A stretch of DNA of 64,000 nucleotides from contig NZ_BDAP01000005.1 in the NCBI RefSeq assembly GCF_001598915.1, positions 62,001-126,000 of the forward strand. The letters run 5' to 3'. This stretch comes from Williamsia muralis NBRC 105860. Lineage in GTDB: Bacteria > Actinomycetota > Actinomycetes > Mycobacteriales > Mycobacteriaceae. The notes beneath the pieces were generated by a model. The model was not told the origin of the DNA. It made no database searches and saw only the letters and a program-made list of their open reading frames with translations. Position 1 is the stretch's first letter. Each line of letters opens with the position of its first letter. The translations under genes were made by a program, and so were the position numbers. This document shows, one piece after another, positions 51,280-61,202 of the stretch.

Positions 51280-52316
51280 TGCCCACGCACATCCCACAGA
51301 TCGTGGGACTTTCACTCCTGTGGTCGGCGCCGACGGTGCTCCTCGGAACCGTTGTCCTCTTGCGCCTCCCACGGATATCGCTGGTGACGAGCACCGTCAT
51401 CCTGACACTGATCCCGCCGGTGGCCATCCTCATGGGAGTCGTCGGGGTCAGTGGTTTCATGTTCACCGACGACCTCAAGAGGACCGCGACGGTGCTCACC
51501 TCTGTGGCCATCATCGCCATTCCCGCAGCGGTCCTGCTCGGGCGTTTTCAAGCACGCCGCACGGTGTGGGAACGTCACGCACGAGAAAAAGAACGGGCAG
51601 CCGAGCAATCACGCCGGGAGTTGATCGCCTGGGTCAGTCACGACCTGCGCACCCCGCTGGCCGATATCCGCGCGATGGCCGAGGCCCTCGCCGACGGCGT
51701 GATCACCGATACCGAGGAAATCGCGACGTTCGCCCGCCAAATCGACACTGATGCGGCCCGACTGTCCGCGATGGTCGATGACCTTTTCGAAATGTCGAAA
51801 ATCAACGCCGGCGCCATGCGACTCGAACGGGAACACTTAGACCTTCGTGAGGTAGTAGACGAAGTCGTCGCTGGTTGCGGAGCAACGGCTGCACGCAACG
51901 ACGTGCGCCTGCAACCCGCCCTTCCCGACTCCCCGGTGATCGTCGACGCCGATGGCAGAGCCGTCTCACGGGTGTTGACCAATCTGATAATCAACGCCAT
52001 CGCGCACACCCCGGCCGGCAGCCCGGTTGTGATCGCGGTCGGCCGAGACGATGCTCACGCCTACCTCCGAGTCGATGATGCCGGCCCAGGAATTGCCGAG
52101 CACGAACTGACTCGTATTTTCGACATCGCATACCGCGGCACGTCCGCACGCACACCCCGCCGCGACAACGGCCTGCCCGTCGGCTCGGGAATGGGCCTCG
52201 CCATCGCCGAAGGACTCGTCGTCGCCCACGGCGGCCGGATCACCGTCTCCAACCGCGAACCGGGCAGTCGCTTCGAAGTGCGTCTACCCATGTCGACCAA
52301 GGAACAAGGTGCATGA
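51279..52316 (+). CDS. Two-component sensor histidine kinase
   Basis: A 345-residue kinase with two or three N-terminal helices (residues about 8-85) and almost no extracytoplasmic loop. HisKA is [20 protein letters not shown], and the ATPase domain has N-box [12 protein letters not shown]1 [17 protein letters not shown] and G2 [11 protein letters not shown]. The short sensor part suggests an intramembrane or partner-sensed signal, perhaps from the membrane protein two genes upstream (inference). Overlaps the regulator gene by 1 nt. Confidence 0.9.
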   Translation: MPTHIPQIVGLSLLWSAPTVLLGTVVLLRLPRISLVTSTVILTLIPPVAILMGVVGVSGFMFTDDLKRTATVLTSVAIIAIPAAVLLGRFQARRTVWERHAREKERAAEQSRRELIAWVSHDLRTPLADIRAMAEALADGVITDTEEIATFARQIDTDAARLSAMVDDLFEMSKINAGAMRLEREHLDLREVVDEVVAGCGATAARNDVRLQPALPDSPVIVDADGRAVSRVLTNLIINAIAHTPAGSPVVIAVGRDDAHAYLRVDDAGPGIAEHELTRIFDIAYRGTSARTPRRDNGLPVGSGMGLAIAEGLVVAHGGRITVSNREPGSRFEVRLPMSTKEQGA

Positions 52317-52318
52317 AG

Positions 52319-53359
52319 CTAACGCAGCGGCGCCGTTGCGAACTCACGAAGGCCGCGCTCAGGCATGATCGTCGCTTGAAATCCGAGAACTGCTGCCGCT
52401 CGCGCTGGATCGGCGACGATGTGGCGGACGTCGCCCGGCCGGTACTGCCCTGTGGTCACCGGTGGCGAGCCCTCGATGCCGGCGGTCAAGGCACTGGCAA
52501 CTTCTTTGATCGATACAGGGCGTCCTGAACACACGTTGAATGCTTCGAACGCACCCGAGCCGTCGGCATCTGCTCCGAGCCGTTCGATGGCCGCGAGATT
52601 GGCTGCGGCGATATCGGCCACATGGACGAAATCACGCATTTGGCCCCCGTCCTCGAACACCGAGGGCGGCTCGCCTGCCTCGAGCTGGGACCGGAAGATG
52701 GCAGCAACCCCCGCATAGGGGGTGTCACGGGGCATGTGCGGGCCGTAGACATTGTGATAACGCAGCGCCGTCACAGCTCCACCGGTCTCGAGCGACCAAG
52801 CACGGCAATATGATTCCTGCGCGGCCTTGCTCGCGGCATAGTAACTACGCGGCGCAATCGGCGCGTCCTCTGAGGTCAGTGCCCATTGAGCTGGCTCACC
52901 GTCGGCCAGATACCTCTCGAACCTCCCTGACTCGAGATCGACAACCGAACGCGGCGGTGGAGTGACCACCGCGCCGGCCTGATCGCGATAGGTGCCGTCC
53001 CCGTACACCACCATCGACGAGGCAAGAACCAATCGCTTGCAACCGATTTCGAACATCGCCGACAGCAGTCGTGCGGTGACGAGATCATTGTCGGCGGCAT
53101 AGTCAGGCGCATCGCGCGCATCGACACCTGCGCCGACCCGGGCTGCTTGATGGCAGACCACGTCAACGCCCTCCAGTAGCTCGGTGAAGGACGCCGTCCG
53201 GAGTTCGGCCACCCGCACACCGTCGGGGGCGATGGCGCCATGTCCGTGCGCTGCCGCCAGCATACCGTCAACCGCGACCACCTCGTGGCCGCCCGCGATC
53301 AGGGAGGACATGATGTGGGAACCGATGAAACCTGCGGCCCCCGTGAGCAGAACTCGCAT
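52319..53359 (-). CDS. NAD-dependent sugar epimerase/dehydratase
   Basis: A 346-residue extended SDR: LLTGAAGFIGSHIMSSLIAG, active-site Ser region LVLASSMVVYGDGTY, YYAASK motif, RYHNVYGPHMPRDTPYAG, and MRDFVHVADIA. It resembles the GalE-like Rv0536. It likely makes a nucleotide sugar for the nearby glycosyltransferases. ATG 53359 overlaps the MTA phosphorylase stop (TGATG); GTG 53362 is possible. Convergent with the kinase gene, 2 nt apart. Confidence 0.9.
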   Translation of the reverse strand: MRVLLTGAAGFIGSHIMSSLIAGGHEVVAVDGMLAAAHGHGAIAPDGVRVAELRTASFTELLEGVDVVCHQAARVGAGVDARDAPDYAADNDLVTARLLSAMFEIGCKRLVLASSMVVYGDGTYRDQAGAVVTPPPRSVVDLESGRFERYLADGEPAQWALTSEDAPIAPRSYYAASKAAQESYCRAWSLETGGAVTALRYHNVYGPHMPRDTPYAGVAAIFRSQLEAGEPPSVFEDGGQMRDFVHVADIAAANLAAIERLGADADGSGAFEAFNVCSGRPVSIKEVASALTAGIEGSPPVTTGQYRPGDVRHIVADPARAAAVLGFQATIMPERGLREFATAPLR

Positions 53360-54162
53360 CACGAATCGACCTTCATCACCGACGAGATGTCGTGTTCACC
53401 TTTCGCACAGGAACATTCAGGTTGCGACGCGGCCCCGGCAATCGCCGCCACGAGGACTTCGCGCAGACGCTCGAGTCCGCGTTCGAAGACCGCGAACACT
53501 TCAGAGGTGGTGACACCTTCCCCCTCCACCAAGCCGGCATCGGTGTCGGTGACCAAAGCGATGGCGGCGTAACACATTTTCAGTTCGCGGGCCAAGACTG
53601 CCTCGGGATGTCCGGTCATGTTCACCAGCGCCCAACCCTGCCGGGCATACCACTGGCTTTCCGCACGGGTCGAGAACCTCGGCCCCTCCACGACCACCAT
53701 CGTTCCCTCGTCGACGGCCTCCGGTGCGGCGCTCCCGGCAACACGGCGCAAGGTCGGACAGTACGGGTCGGCGAATCCGACGTGGACGGCCGAGCCGTCG
53801 AAAAACGATTGAACACGAGTGGTCGTGCGGTCCACGAGCTGGTCAGGAATGACCATCGTGCCCGGTGCAAGCTCGGTGCTCAACCCACCGACCGCGCACG
53901 GCGCAAACACCTGCCTCACCCCCACCGACCGCAGAGCCCACGCATTCGCGCGGTAAGGAACGGTGTGGGGTGCGAACTCATGTGCCATTCCATGCCGGGG
54001 CAAGAAAGCCACCGACACTCCACCGACGTCGCCGATAGTGATCGCGGCACTCGGCTTGCCATACGGGGTCTGTACTTCGACCTGCTCGGTTCCGGCGCCG
54101 AAAAACGAATAGAAGCCGGTACCGCCGATCACACCGATGCTGGGACGCGGATAAGAGCTCAT
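53359..54162 (-). CDS. mtnP: S-methyl-5'-thioadenosine phosphorylase
   Basis: A 267-residue trimeric-type PNP/MTAP: IGVIGGTGFYSFFGAGTEQ, phosphate site FLPRHG, VGGLSTELAPGTMVIPDQLV, TMVVVEGPRFSTRAESQWYA and NMTGHPEAVLARELKMCYAA, ending in DTDAG. The NMTG...E stretch favours methylthioadenosine over plain purine nucleosides. It recycles MTA from polyamine or other SAM-dependent routes. ATG 54162 (MSSYPRPSIGVIGG) is chosen over an ATG 21 nt upstream. It forms an operon with the epimerase as in M. tuberculosis Rv0535-Rv0536. Confidence 0.92.
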   Translation of the reverse strand: MSSYPRPSIGVIGGTGFYSFFGAGTEQVEVQTPYGKPSAAITIGDVGGVSVAFLPRHGMAHEFAPHTVPYRANAWALRSVGVRQVFAPCAVGGLSTELAPGTMVIPDQLVDRTTTRVQSFFDGSAVHVGFADPYCPTLRRVAGSAAPEAVDEGTMVVVEGPRFSTRAESQWYARQGWALVNMTGHPEAVLARELKMCYAAIALVTDTDAGLVEGEGVTTSEVFAVFERGLERLREVLVAAIAGAASQPECSCAKGEHDISSVMKVDS

Positions 54163-54404
54163 GGCACCAGCCTGCATCACCACATGCGGTCGGGCACCCC
54201 CCAGAGCGCCAACGTCACAAATCCGTCATCACGAAGGATGCCGATGATCTACCAGGACCCCTGGTGCTCGTGCACATCGCCCGAACCGATGATCACAAGT
54301 GTCTATGCGTTGCGGTCGAGTTCGGCACACTGGCTTCAATCAAGGCGATCCCAGTGTCGGTTTCGGAGGTATGACATCACGAATAGCCGAGTCAAGCGCT
54401 GGTG

Positions 54405-55871
54405 TCAGTGATCGGCGCCGCCGGTGGCGCGTGAGTTGGTGAGCATGAGCGCGCCGCCCGCAGCGATCAGCCCGACGACGACAGCTAGCACTCCATACGT
54501 GATCCGCTCACCATGGAAGAAGGAGCCCATGAGGCTGCTGGTCCATGGACCAACGGGCAGTTGAGTGGTGACCAGGGCCGCGATGAGAGTTCCGACCAGC
54601 GCGGTACCGACACTGGTGCCGACTTCTTGCGCGGTGTCGTTCAGGGCTGTGCCTATCGAGGTGCGGTTGGCCGGCATCGCCTCGACGAGGGCGACAGCAC
54701 AGATCGTCATCACCGTGCGTAGTCCAATTGTCATCACAACCAAGCAGGCAGCGATGGCGGCATACCCGTGCTCGACGCCCCACGACAGACCAGCCAGGGA
54801 CCCGCCGAGACATAGGGCGCCGATGAGGCACGCGATCCGGTGGCCGAATCGGGCGCCGAGCCACTCTGAAAGCGGTGTTGCCGCAATCATTGTCACGATG
54901 ATCGGCAGGTTCGCGAGACCGGCCTTCATCGGGCTCCAGCCATAGGCGTACTGGAAATGCAGGATGAGCCCGAACATCACGCTGGCCATCGCGATCGACG
55001 TCCCGATCTGGGCAATAGCGGCGCCTCTGACGGTGCCGACTGAGAACAGTCGGAGATCGAGCATGGGTGAGGCACTGCGACGTTCATGCCAGATGAAGGC
55101 GGCGCCGGCGGCCGCTGCGCCGAGAACCGACATCACCGTGAGCGCGGAGAGCCAACCGTGGTCGACACCGCTGGTCAGCGCCCAGCAGGCAAGACCGATC
55201 GTCGCGATACTCAGGACGGCACCGGGCAGGTCGAGCGGGTCGTTCGTCAAGTCCTGGCGCCGGTCGGCCGAAACCCCGAGCCAAACGCCGATGCCTGCGA
55301 GCAGAGCGATCGGCGCATTGGCGACGAGCAACCATTCCCATCGGAAATGGGTCAACACGGTTCCACCGAGCACCGGGCCGAGAACGAACCCGGACATCCC
55401 GACGACGATCATCACCGTCATGGCACGCATACGCAGCGTCTTGTCGTCGAACAGGCGGAACACCAGCGAGTTCGTGATGGGGGCCATGGCGGCGGCAGCA
55501 AGACCGAGGGCTGCACGTAGCGCAATGAGTTCGCCCGTGGAGCTCACGGCCAGGACGAGCAAGCTCAACGCGCCGAACACGGCGAGCCCGATCAGCAAGA
55601 CCCGTCGGCGGCCGAATCTGTCAGCGACCGACCCGGCAGTCAGCAGTAGGCCTCCGAAAGTCAACGAGTATGCGCCGGTCACCCACTGAAGTGCTGTGGT
55701 GCCGCCGCCGAGGTCGCGACCGATGGTCGGAAGCGCGATGGACAGCAGTGTGTTGTCGACCATTTCGACGAAGAACGCCAAACACAGTGCGGCAAGGGGT
55801 ATCCACGCCGCAGCGAGGGATGTGTATGTGCGCGAGGGTGCCGCAATCGCAATGGTTTTGGTGGGGTTCAC
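54405..55871 (-). CDS. MFS drug exporter, DHA2 (14-helix) family
   Basis: A 488-residue transporter of the EmrB/QacA type: motif A-like GSVADRFGRRRVLLIGLAVF, motif D1 LCLAFFVEMVDNTLLSIALP, ALQWVTGAYSLTFGGLLL, and motif C GMSGFVLGPVLGGTVL. It probably exports drugs by proton exchange. GTG 55871 is preceded by AGGAGAT. Two 17-bp direct repeats upstream (55921-55968) look like regulator sites, but no regulator gene is adjacent. Confidence 0.9.
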   Translation of the reverse strand: MNPTKTIAIAAPSRTYTSLAAAWIPLAALCLAFFVEMVDNTLLSIALPTIGRDLGGGTTALQWVTGAYSLTFGGLLLTAGSVADRFGRRRVLLIGLAVFGALSLLVLAVSSTGELIALRAALGLAAAAMAPITNSLVFRLFDDKTLRMRAMTVMIVVGMSGFVLGPVLGGTVLTHFRWEWLLVANAPIALLAGIGVWLGVSADRRQDLTNDPLDLPGAVLSIATIGLACWALTSGVDHGWLSALTVMSVLGAAAAGAAFIWHERRSASPMLDLRLFSVGTVRGAAIAQIGTSIAMASVMFGLILHFQYAYGWSPMKAGLANLPIIVTMIAATPLSEWLGARFGHRIACLIGALCLGGSLAGLSWGVEHGYAAIAACLVVMTIGLRTVMTICAVALVEAMPANRTSIGTALNDTAQEVGTSVGTALVGTLIAALVTTQLPVGPWTSSLMGSFFHGERITYGVLAVVVGLIAAGGALMLTNSRATGGADH

Positions 55872-55920
55872 GCGAATCTCCTAGGCCGGGTCATGTCGGA
55901 CCTGACGCTAGGAGCTGGTA

Positions 55921-55968
55921 CTTACATCAGCCTGTCACGCGCTGTCGCCTGCTTACATCGGGCTGACA
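55921..55968. promoter_or_regulatory. Two direct operator-like repeats upstream of the exporter
   Basis: CTTACATCAGCCTGTCA (55921-55937) and CTTACATCGGGCTGACA (55952-55968) share 14 of 17 positions and start 31 bp apart, i.e. about three helical turns. On the minus strand they read as two TGTAAG-ending sites before the exporter promoter, fitting a TetR- or MarR-like regulator encoded elsewhere. Confidence 0.5.
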
Positions 55969-56200
55969 GACGGGCATGACCGGCCCCGCAGGTAGCGGTA
56001 CACACCGCCGTCGGTGTGTAGGTCGTCGCATCGGCGATGTGTATGACTTCTTGTCAAGGCGGCGGCCTGTTGGGCACCGGCGCCGGCCAGGACTGTCTCA
56101 GGCACCCGCCACTCGATACGAGATTGACCACCCCAAGACGGCAAGACGGACAATGCACCCACGCGCCATCAAGCAACGGACGCGCCTGTTTCGCATTCGT

Positions 56201-56221
56201 CCTGCGCTAACTGGTTTTAGC
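56201..56221 (+). repeat. Left 21-bp flanking repeat of second island
   Basis: CCTGCGCTAACTGGTTTTAGC; 19 of 21 positions match 61226-61246, and a shared GTCCCC follows both copies within 13 nt. Confidence 0.5.
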
Positions 56222-56705
56222 AGCGTCCCCTAATGAGTCAACGTAATCACCGATAAGCCGCCCTTATGTCAGGTAGTCCGGTTCCCATCAGGCGCACGTT
56301 CCCGATAGTTTCGCACCCCACTCGACGAAGGCCGCGAGACCGCACGGGTCACGCGAGAACTGATACGTCACGACATTGTCGGCGCAAACAGTTGCGGTGC
56401 ACGACAGCCCCGCAACCGGCGACGAAGAGCAGCCTGATCGCAAGCAGATGACGCGGACTATCCGACAGTTCAGTGCTGACGGCGAACCAACGTCTCGTAT
56501 TGCCCAACTACGCGGGCTTTGAACGTCCGCGAGGATGCGGAGCGTCACGGGCGCCGAGGCTTGGGAGGTCTCTTGGCACCCTGCTGCGGTGACACGGGCG
56601 CAGGCTTGTCGATCAGGCTGGGTGTCTCCAGGTTGAATGGAGGCAAGGATCGATTCCCGACGGCGGTACCGGCACGATCGGGTTGAGCGAGAAGGAGCGA
56701 GCCCG

Positions 56706-59700
56706 TTGCCCGAGAGCCGTCACCGCTACCTCTACGAACGTCTCGGAGACCACGACTTTCAACAGCTCGTCAGCGCGCTGCTTGCGAGCCAGTTCCCGGA
56801 CTATCTCCCTATGGCGCTTCGCCAAACTGACGGCGGCATCGACGGTTTGCGCAACATCGACCCCGAAACGCTGCTCATCTACCAGGTCAAGTGGTCAGCC
56901 AGCGGTACGAATAAGAACCCAATTAGCTGGCTGGACGGGGTCGTCAGGAAGGAATTGGACAACCTGCGCCGATTGGCCGAGGAGGGCGTTCGTCACTACG
57001 TCCTGGTAACCAACGTGGCGAGCACGGCTAAGCCCGAAACCGGCACCTTCGTCCAGGTCGACAGCAAACTCAAGGCGTACGCGAAAGACCTCGGCTACGA
57101 CCAGATGACCTGCATCTGGCGCGAGGCGCTCAACCCTTGGGTCGACAACGCACCGACTGAGACCAAATGGGCCTATGCAGAGATGCTCGCGGGATGGGAT
57201 CTCATCCGGTTCCTGGTCGCTGATCAGGTCGGAGCGACCAAGAACCGAGCGGATCGCAAGCTAATCCGGCAGGTCGCCGCAGCGCAGTGGGACGACGACC
57301 AGCGGGTCAAGTTCAGCCAAGCTGAGGTGGACCGGGAGAGAATGGTGGACCTCTTCGTTGACGTGACCGCCGACCTGATTCACTCGCCGCCGAGCATCCG
57401 GCTGCGATCCTCCCTCCATACGTCTTCCCTCGGCGGGGCGGCCGCGCACTTACTGAATGCGCCGACACCGTTCACATTGGTCCGCGGCGCTCCCGGGCAG
57501 GGGAAGTCGACGCTCAGCCAATACGTCTGCCAGGTGCACCGCGCCGCATTCGTACCAGGGGCGGAGCGGACCGAAACCTTGCCTATCTTGGAGAATCCTC
57601 GGTTCCCGATCCGACTGGACTTGAGCGACTACGCACTGTGGCTTGCCGGCAATAACATCTGGGACCACTCAGACGACCGCAAGTCAAGGAGGGGGAAAGC
57701 CCCAAAGGGCGAGCAGGCGACGATCGAGTGCTTCCTTGCCGATCTAATGACACACGAGAGTGGTGGTATCACCACCACCGTCGGAGTGGTCCAGGACATC
57801 TTTGAGCGAGTTCCCAGTCTCGTCGTTCTCGACGGACTCGACGAGGTCGGCAGCGTGAGTATTCGGCGCAAGGTGGTCAAGGAGATCGACGCGTTCGCCG
57901 GCCGGGCGAGGACCTATACCGTCCCACTTAAAATGGTTGTGACTACGCGCCCCAGCGCCGGTGAGCTTCCGGAGCCGGCGTCGGACAAGTTCGAGATCAT
58001 CGCCCTAAACCAACTGACGGGCGAGCAGCAGGCTGATTACTTGCGCAAGTGGTGCGCGGTCCGGGGAATCCGAAGTGGGGACGGCCGAGCGTTGCGGAGG
58101 AGCTTCAACGAGAAGAGCCGCGAGCCGTACATCCGCGAGCTTGCCGGAAACCCTATGCAGCTCACGATCCTGTTGGACCTCCTGCATCGGCAAGGGGCAG
58201 CCACACCCACGCAGCGGACTGACCTTTACGACGCGTATGTCGATTTGCTCCTGGCCCGGGAGGCGAACAAGCACCCTAAAGCCGTTCGCGACCACAAGGA
58301 CGAACTCCTCGAAATCATCCCGTTCCTTGGTTGGTATCTCCAAGCCCACACCGAGGAATCCCAGATCAACGGCCGCATGACTGTAGATGAGTTGAAAGCG
58401 GCCATGCGCCACTTCCAAACCACCTACGGCAACCGCGAGTCGATCGTGGATGAGCTCTTCGAGGGCGTCAGCGACCGCCTGTGGGCACTCACCAGCCAGG
58501 TGGAGGGCACCTATGAGTTCGAGGTTCTGTCGTTGCGAGAGTATTTCGCTGCCCGGTTCCTCTACCGTAACGCCGGCGAGGACAACCCCCACTTCGACAA
58601 CACGACGGTACTTCGAGAACTCCTACGTCGCCCGTACTGGCTCAACACCGCCCGGTTCTACGGGGGTAACGCGAAGGGCAGTGATTTATACGTTCTGGCG
58701 GCCGGGATCGATCAGGAACTGGCAACTGCTTCTGTTCCGGCGCCCTACCTCGCCTCCTGGGCCTTGTTAACCGACGGCGTCTTCCAGCGCCGGCCGCACG
58801 AAGCACGCAAGGTGCTAACGGCACTCTGCTCAGATGTAGGTATCGCGTTCCTGCTGTCCGCGCTGGACCGTCGCGACATCGTCGCCTTGCCCGAACTGCC
58901 TAGCCCCACCGACGGCGATGGCGATCCCACCTGGACGCGCCTGACGATGTTGATTAGGGCAGATCCCGAGGACCCGGCGAACCCACAGCGTGTGCGCGTT
59001 CTTCGGGAGCTACTCAACCAGGGCACCGAGTTCACAACATGGTGGCACGAGCAGCTCTCCGCAGCGATCGGCACCGCACACCAGAACGCGTGGCTCGCCA
59101 TAGGGGCCTGCTGCGAGGCCGGCGCAGGGATTGCCGCAAACTTCGAGAACATGGACCTCTCAGGCGACGGCGCCGAACTCTTCCTCAGCACGGGGCTCAT
59201 CCCGGAGGCCGAAAGCCCCATCGAGACAGCCCTGCTCAACGCAGTGCTCAACGGAGAGTGCCCCTGCGTAACTTCCATCCGTTCCATGCCGGCGCAGGTC
59301 GCGGCCACCCTCGCCCCCGGAGAGTTCCTGACCACCTCCGATGCCGGGTTCATATCTGGCGACGATAGGGCCAAACGCCGCAGGAACGAAGCGATCAACC
59401 AGCTACGAAAGGCCCACTCACCGTGGGAGCAGATCGGCAAAAAGCGTGCATTCAGTACTGGCCACAGGGGCAGTACGTTCCCTTGGACAAATACCGCCGC
59501 GGCGGTGCATGAGCACACCGGTGGCTGCTGGATCGCCTCGGAGATCGCAATCATCGGTGCTGCGTCGCCATTCCGACCCGGATACGCAAAGAGGCCTGAG
59601 GTCAACGCATTCGGGCGCGGTGCCCATCCATCGGTACTCCATGCTCAAGTTCGCACGAACGAGAGCAATGTGAGCTGGTGGCGTGAGCAGCTGAACACCA

Positions 59701-60065
59701 TCGACGACGAACTTGGCCGCGCACAGTGGGCGCTCGCCCTGTGGTGTGTCGCATCGGGGTCAGTCGTCACCGAACTGCTGCCTGAACTCGCACAGGTTCT
59801 GGAACAACTTCCGCTCTCGCGGCGACGGATCGTTCTGCGCGCAGCAGAACAGATCGCGCTATTCGGATGGTTACAGCGGCGGCCAGTCACCGCCGAAGCC
59901 CCCGACGCCGCCCTGTCCGAGCTCAACAAACTGCGCACGCTGAACTCACCGATCGAGCCAGAAGCCCGCTTCATCGCGGGCGATCACACGCCATCGGCAG
60001 CGCTTCTCAGCGTCGCTCGCTCCCAGCGATGGCTGAAGGTCGACACCGCCGCTACCTACCGGTGA
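56706..60065 (+). CDS. Mrr-like nuclease - NACHT NTPase, bacterial NLR-type antiphage candidate
   Basis: A 1119-residue protein. The N-terminus is an Mrr-type PD-(D/E)xK restriction nuclease: HDFQQLVSALLASQFPDY, DGGIDGL (about 41) and IYQVKW (about 59), with the QxK variant usual for Mrr. A NACHT-type STAND NTPase follows: Walker A RGAPGQGKSTLS (about 260) and Walker B SLVVLDGLDEVG (about 371). A winged-helix/helical region follows (ELAGNPMQLTILLDLLHRQ; FEVLSLREYFAARFLY). Residues about 620-1119 are an unassigned sensor-like region. Nuclease-NACHT proteins are known phage-defence systems; DNA cleavage on sensing is inferred. TTG 56706 is 8 nt after GGAG (56694-56697); ATG 56637 is an alternative without a good site. 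Confidence 0.85.
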   Translation: MPESRHRYLYERLGDHDFQQLVSALLASQFPDYLPMALRQTDGGIDGLRNIDPETLLIYQVKWSASGTNKNPISWLDGVVRKELDNLRRLAEEGVRHYVLVTNVASTAKPETGTFVQVDSKLKAYAKDLGYDQMTCIWREALNPWVDNAPTETKWAYAEMLAGWDLIRFLVADQVGATKNRADRKLIRQVAAAQWDDDQRVKFSQAEVDRERMVDLFVDVTADLIHSPPSIRLRSSLHTSSLGGAAAHLLNAPTPFTLVRGAPGQGKSTLSQYVCQVHRAAFVPGAERTETLPILENPRFPIRLDLSDYALWLAGNNIWDHSDDRKSRRGKAPKGEQATIECFLADLMTHESGGITTTVGVVQDIFERVPSLVVLDGLDEVGSVSIRRKVVKEIDAFAGRARTYTVPLKMVVTTRPSAGELPEPASDKFEIIALNQLTGEQQADYLRKWCAVRGIRSGDGRALRRSFNEKSREPYIRELAGNPMQLTILLDLLHRQGAATPTQRTDLYDAYVDLLLAREANKHPKAVRDHKDELLEIIPFLGWYLQAHTEESQINGRMTVDELKAAMRHFQTTYGNRESIVDELFEGVSDRLWALTSQVEGTYEFEVLSLREYFAARFLYRNAGEDNPHFDNTTVLRELLRRPYWLNTARFYGGNAKGSDLYVLAAGIDQELATASVPAPYLASWALLTDGVFQRRPHEARKVLTALCSDVGIAFLLSALDRRDIVALPELPSPTDGDGDPTWTRLTMLIRADPEDPANPQRVRVLRELLNQGTEFTTWWHEQLSAAIGTAHQNAWLAIGACCEAGAGIAANFENMDLSGDGAELFLSTGLIPEAESPIETALLNAVLNGECPCVTSIRSMPAQVAATLAPGEFLTTSDAGFISGDDRAKRRRNEAINQLRKAHSPWEQIGKKRAFSTGHRGSTFPWTNTAAAVHEHTGGCWIASEIAIIGAASPFRPGYAKRPEVNAFGRGAHPSVLHAQVRTNESNVSWWREQLNTIDDELGRAQWALALWCVASGSVVTELLPELAQVLEQLPLSRRRIVLRAAEQIALFGWLQRRPVTAEAPDAALSELNKLRTLNSPIEPEARFIAGDHTPSAALLSVARSQRWLKVDTAATYR

Positions 60066-60754
60066 CATACGCACGCACATGGTTAGTCCCCGCCGGCAAG
60101 GCTTCTTGTACCCGGCGCCTTCTTTGATCAATCTTGGACTTGCGGACCTCGATGATCCAACCGTCACCGGCCCGGCGGACGTCCCCCACAGTGAGAGCGA
60201 CGATTTCCGAGCGGCGCATCCCCCCGCCCACCCGAGCACGGCCGCGGTGTCGCGGCACTCCGGCAACCTCGTGCGCCACGACGTCGCCGGCTCGCGGGCG
60301 GTAGGCACCGCAGGTCACAAGATCAAACAGGGTTCCTCGAGGCGCGGCCGCGCGCCGCGGCGACGGATCGCCGACAACGTCCCCGACACCACGGGGCTCA
60401 GCCACCACCAGGCCTGCTCCTCCACCGTATCCAGACTGCCGGAGGATTCTTGAGCACGGAGGGTGTGGGGTTTGTGGACGACCTTGATCGCCGACATCGA
60501 ATATGCGCCGTGCCATCAGCTTTGACCGTGTTCTCCAAGGCGAGGATCTAGTCAGCCACCACAAGCGGGAGCGCCGGCAACGCCTGATACCCCTGCTGGC
60601 GGTAAGTAGATGTCGAACGCCGTCCACGCCCGCGTGTAATTACGGCGGGTGGACTCGGCGTGAGTATCGAGCGGGAGCTTTCGACCCGGCGCCGCAGATC
60701 CTCAGGCACCAGGGCAGGACCGAGCACCGCGGGCAGTGCGAGCTCCTCTGTCAC
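60066..60754 (-). pseudogene. Tyrosine recombinase/integrase, truncated and frameshifted
   Basis: GTG 60754 begins an integrase-like N-terminus: ALPAVLGPALVPEDLRRRVE and YRQQGYQALPALPLVVAD, then TAG where a Tyr codon is expected, continuing ILALENTVKADGTA. Other frames carry YSMSAIKVVHKPHTLRAQE, TAAVLGWAGG and MRRSEIVALTVGDVRRAG, then DGWIIEVRKSKIDQ, the core-binding and first catalytic-Arg (MRRSE) segments. The C-terminal HxxR and Tyr segments are missing where the NACHT gene ends. At least one stop and several frameshifts rule out function. Confidence 0.75.
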
Positions 60755-61142
60755 AACGCGGACGGGTCCGACGCAAGCGTGTGGGGTAGGAGTGTGGCAG
60801 CGGTCGCGACCAGCACCACGCTGCCCACCGATCCACGACTACTGCTTATCGCGGCCTCGAGCATCGCGGTGATCGACAGCGCGTCGTCGGCCCCGGCATA
60901 CCGACAGACCAGCCACGGCCCTCGTTGTCCGAACGAGCACCGATGGTGGTGGTCGATGGCCGCACCGACCGCGTCAGAATGCGTGGCGATCCAAACCTAG
61001 TCCTCGTCGGTCGCAACGCAAGACGCGGCATCCGCACATGCGGCGAGACCACGTCCGGATCCATGTCCGCGAAGGCGCCCGCGACCCAGGACGCGGGCCC
61101 GCCGTGCGGTCACGCGAACGACGGGCTCGAATGCTGCGTCAT
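60751..61142 (-). pseudogene. Broken gene preceding the integrase remnant
   Basis: Reading from ATG 61142 gives MTQHSSPSFA, an in-frame TGA, then WVAGAFADMDPDVVSPHVRM. After a shift IDHHHRCSFGQRGPWLVCRY and GSVGSVVLVATAATLLPH follow, ending at TGA 60751-60753, which overlaps the integrase GTG (GTGA). Two good coding-like blocks in different frames with a stop show decay. The family is not recognised; the coupling suggests an accessory protein of the recombinase. Confidence 0.5.
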
Positions 61143-61202
61143 GGTCACAGTGACGCCCTTCTCCGCAGCTCAGGCACCTCAAGATTGCGTCAATTTCGCC
61201 AT

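Larger units (their letters stand above)
55872..56705. other. Intergenic region with operator repeats and island left edge
   Basis: 834 bp without an intact gene. It contains the exporter's operator repeats (55921-55968) and the left 21-bp repeat of the second island (56201-56221). A short plus-strand reading about 56446-56520 (RTIRQFSADGEPTSRIAQLRG) looks like a broken resolvase/transposase HTH tail, too short for a call. Confidence 0.5.

Noticed and set aside
56446-56520. Resolvase-like HTH phrase ADGEPTSRIAQLRG
   Set aside because: About 20 residues only, followed by a stop; too little for a pseudogene call.
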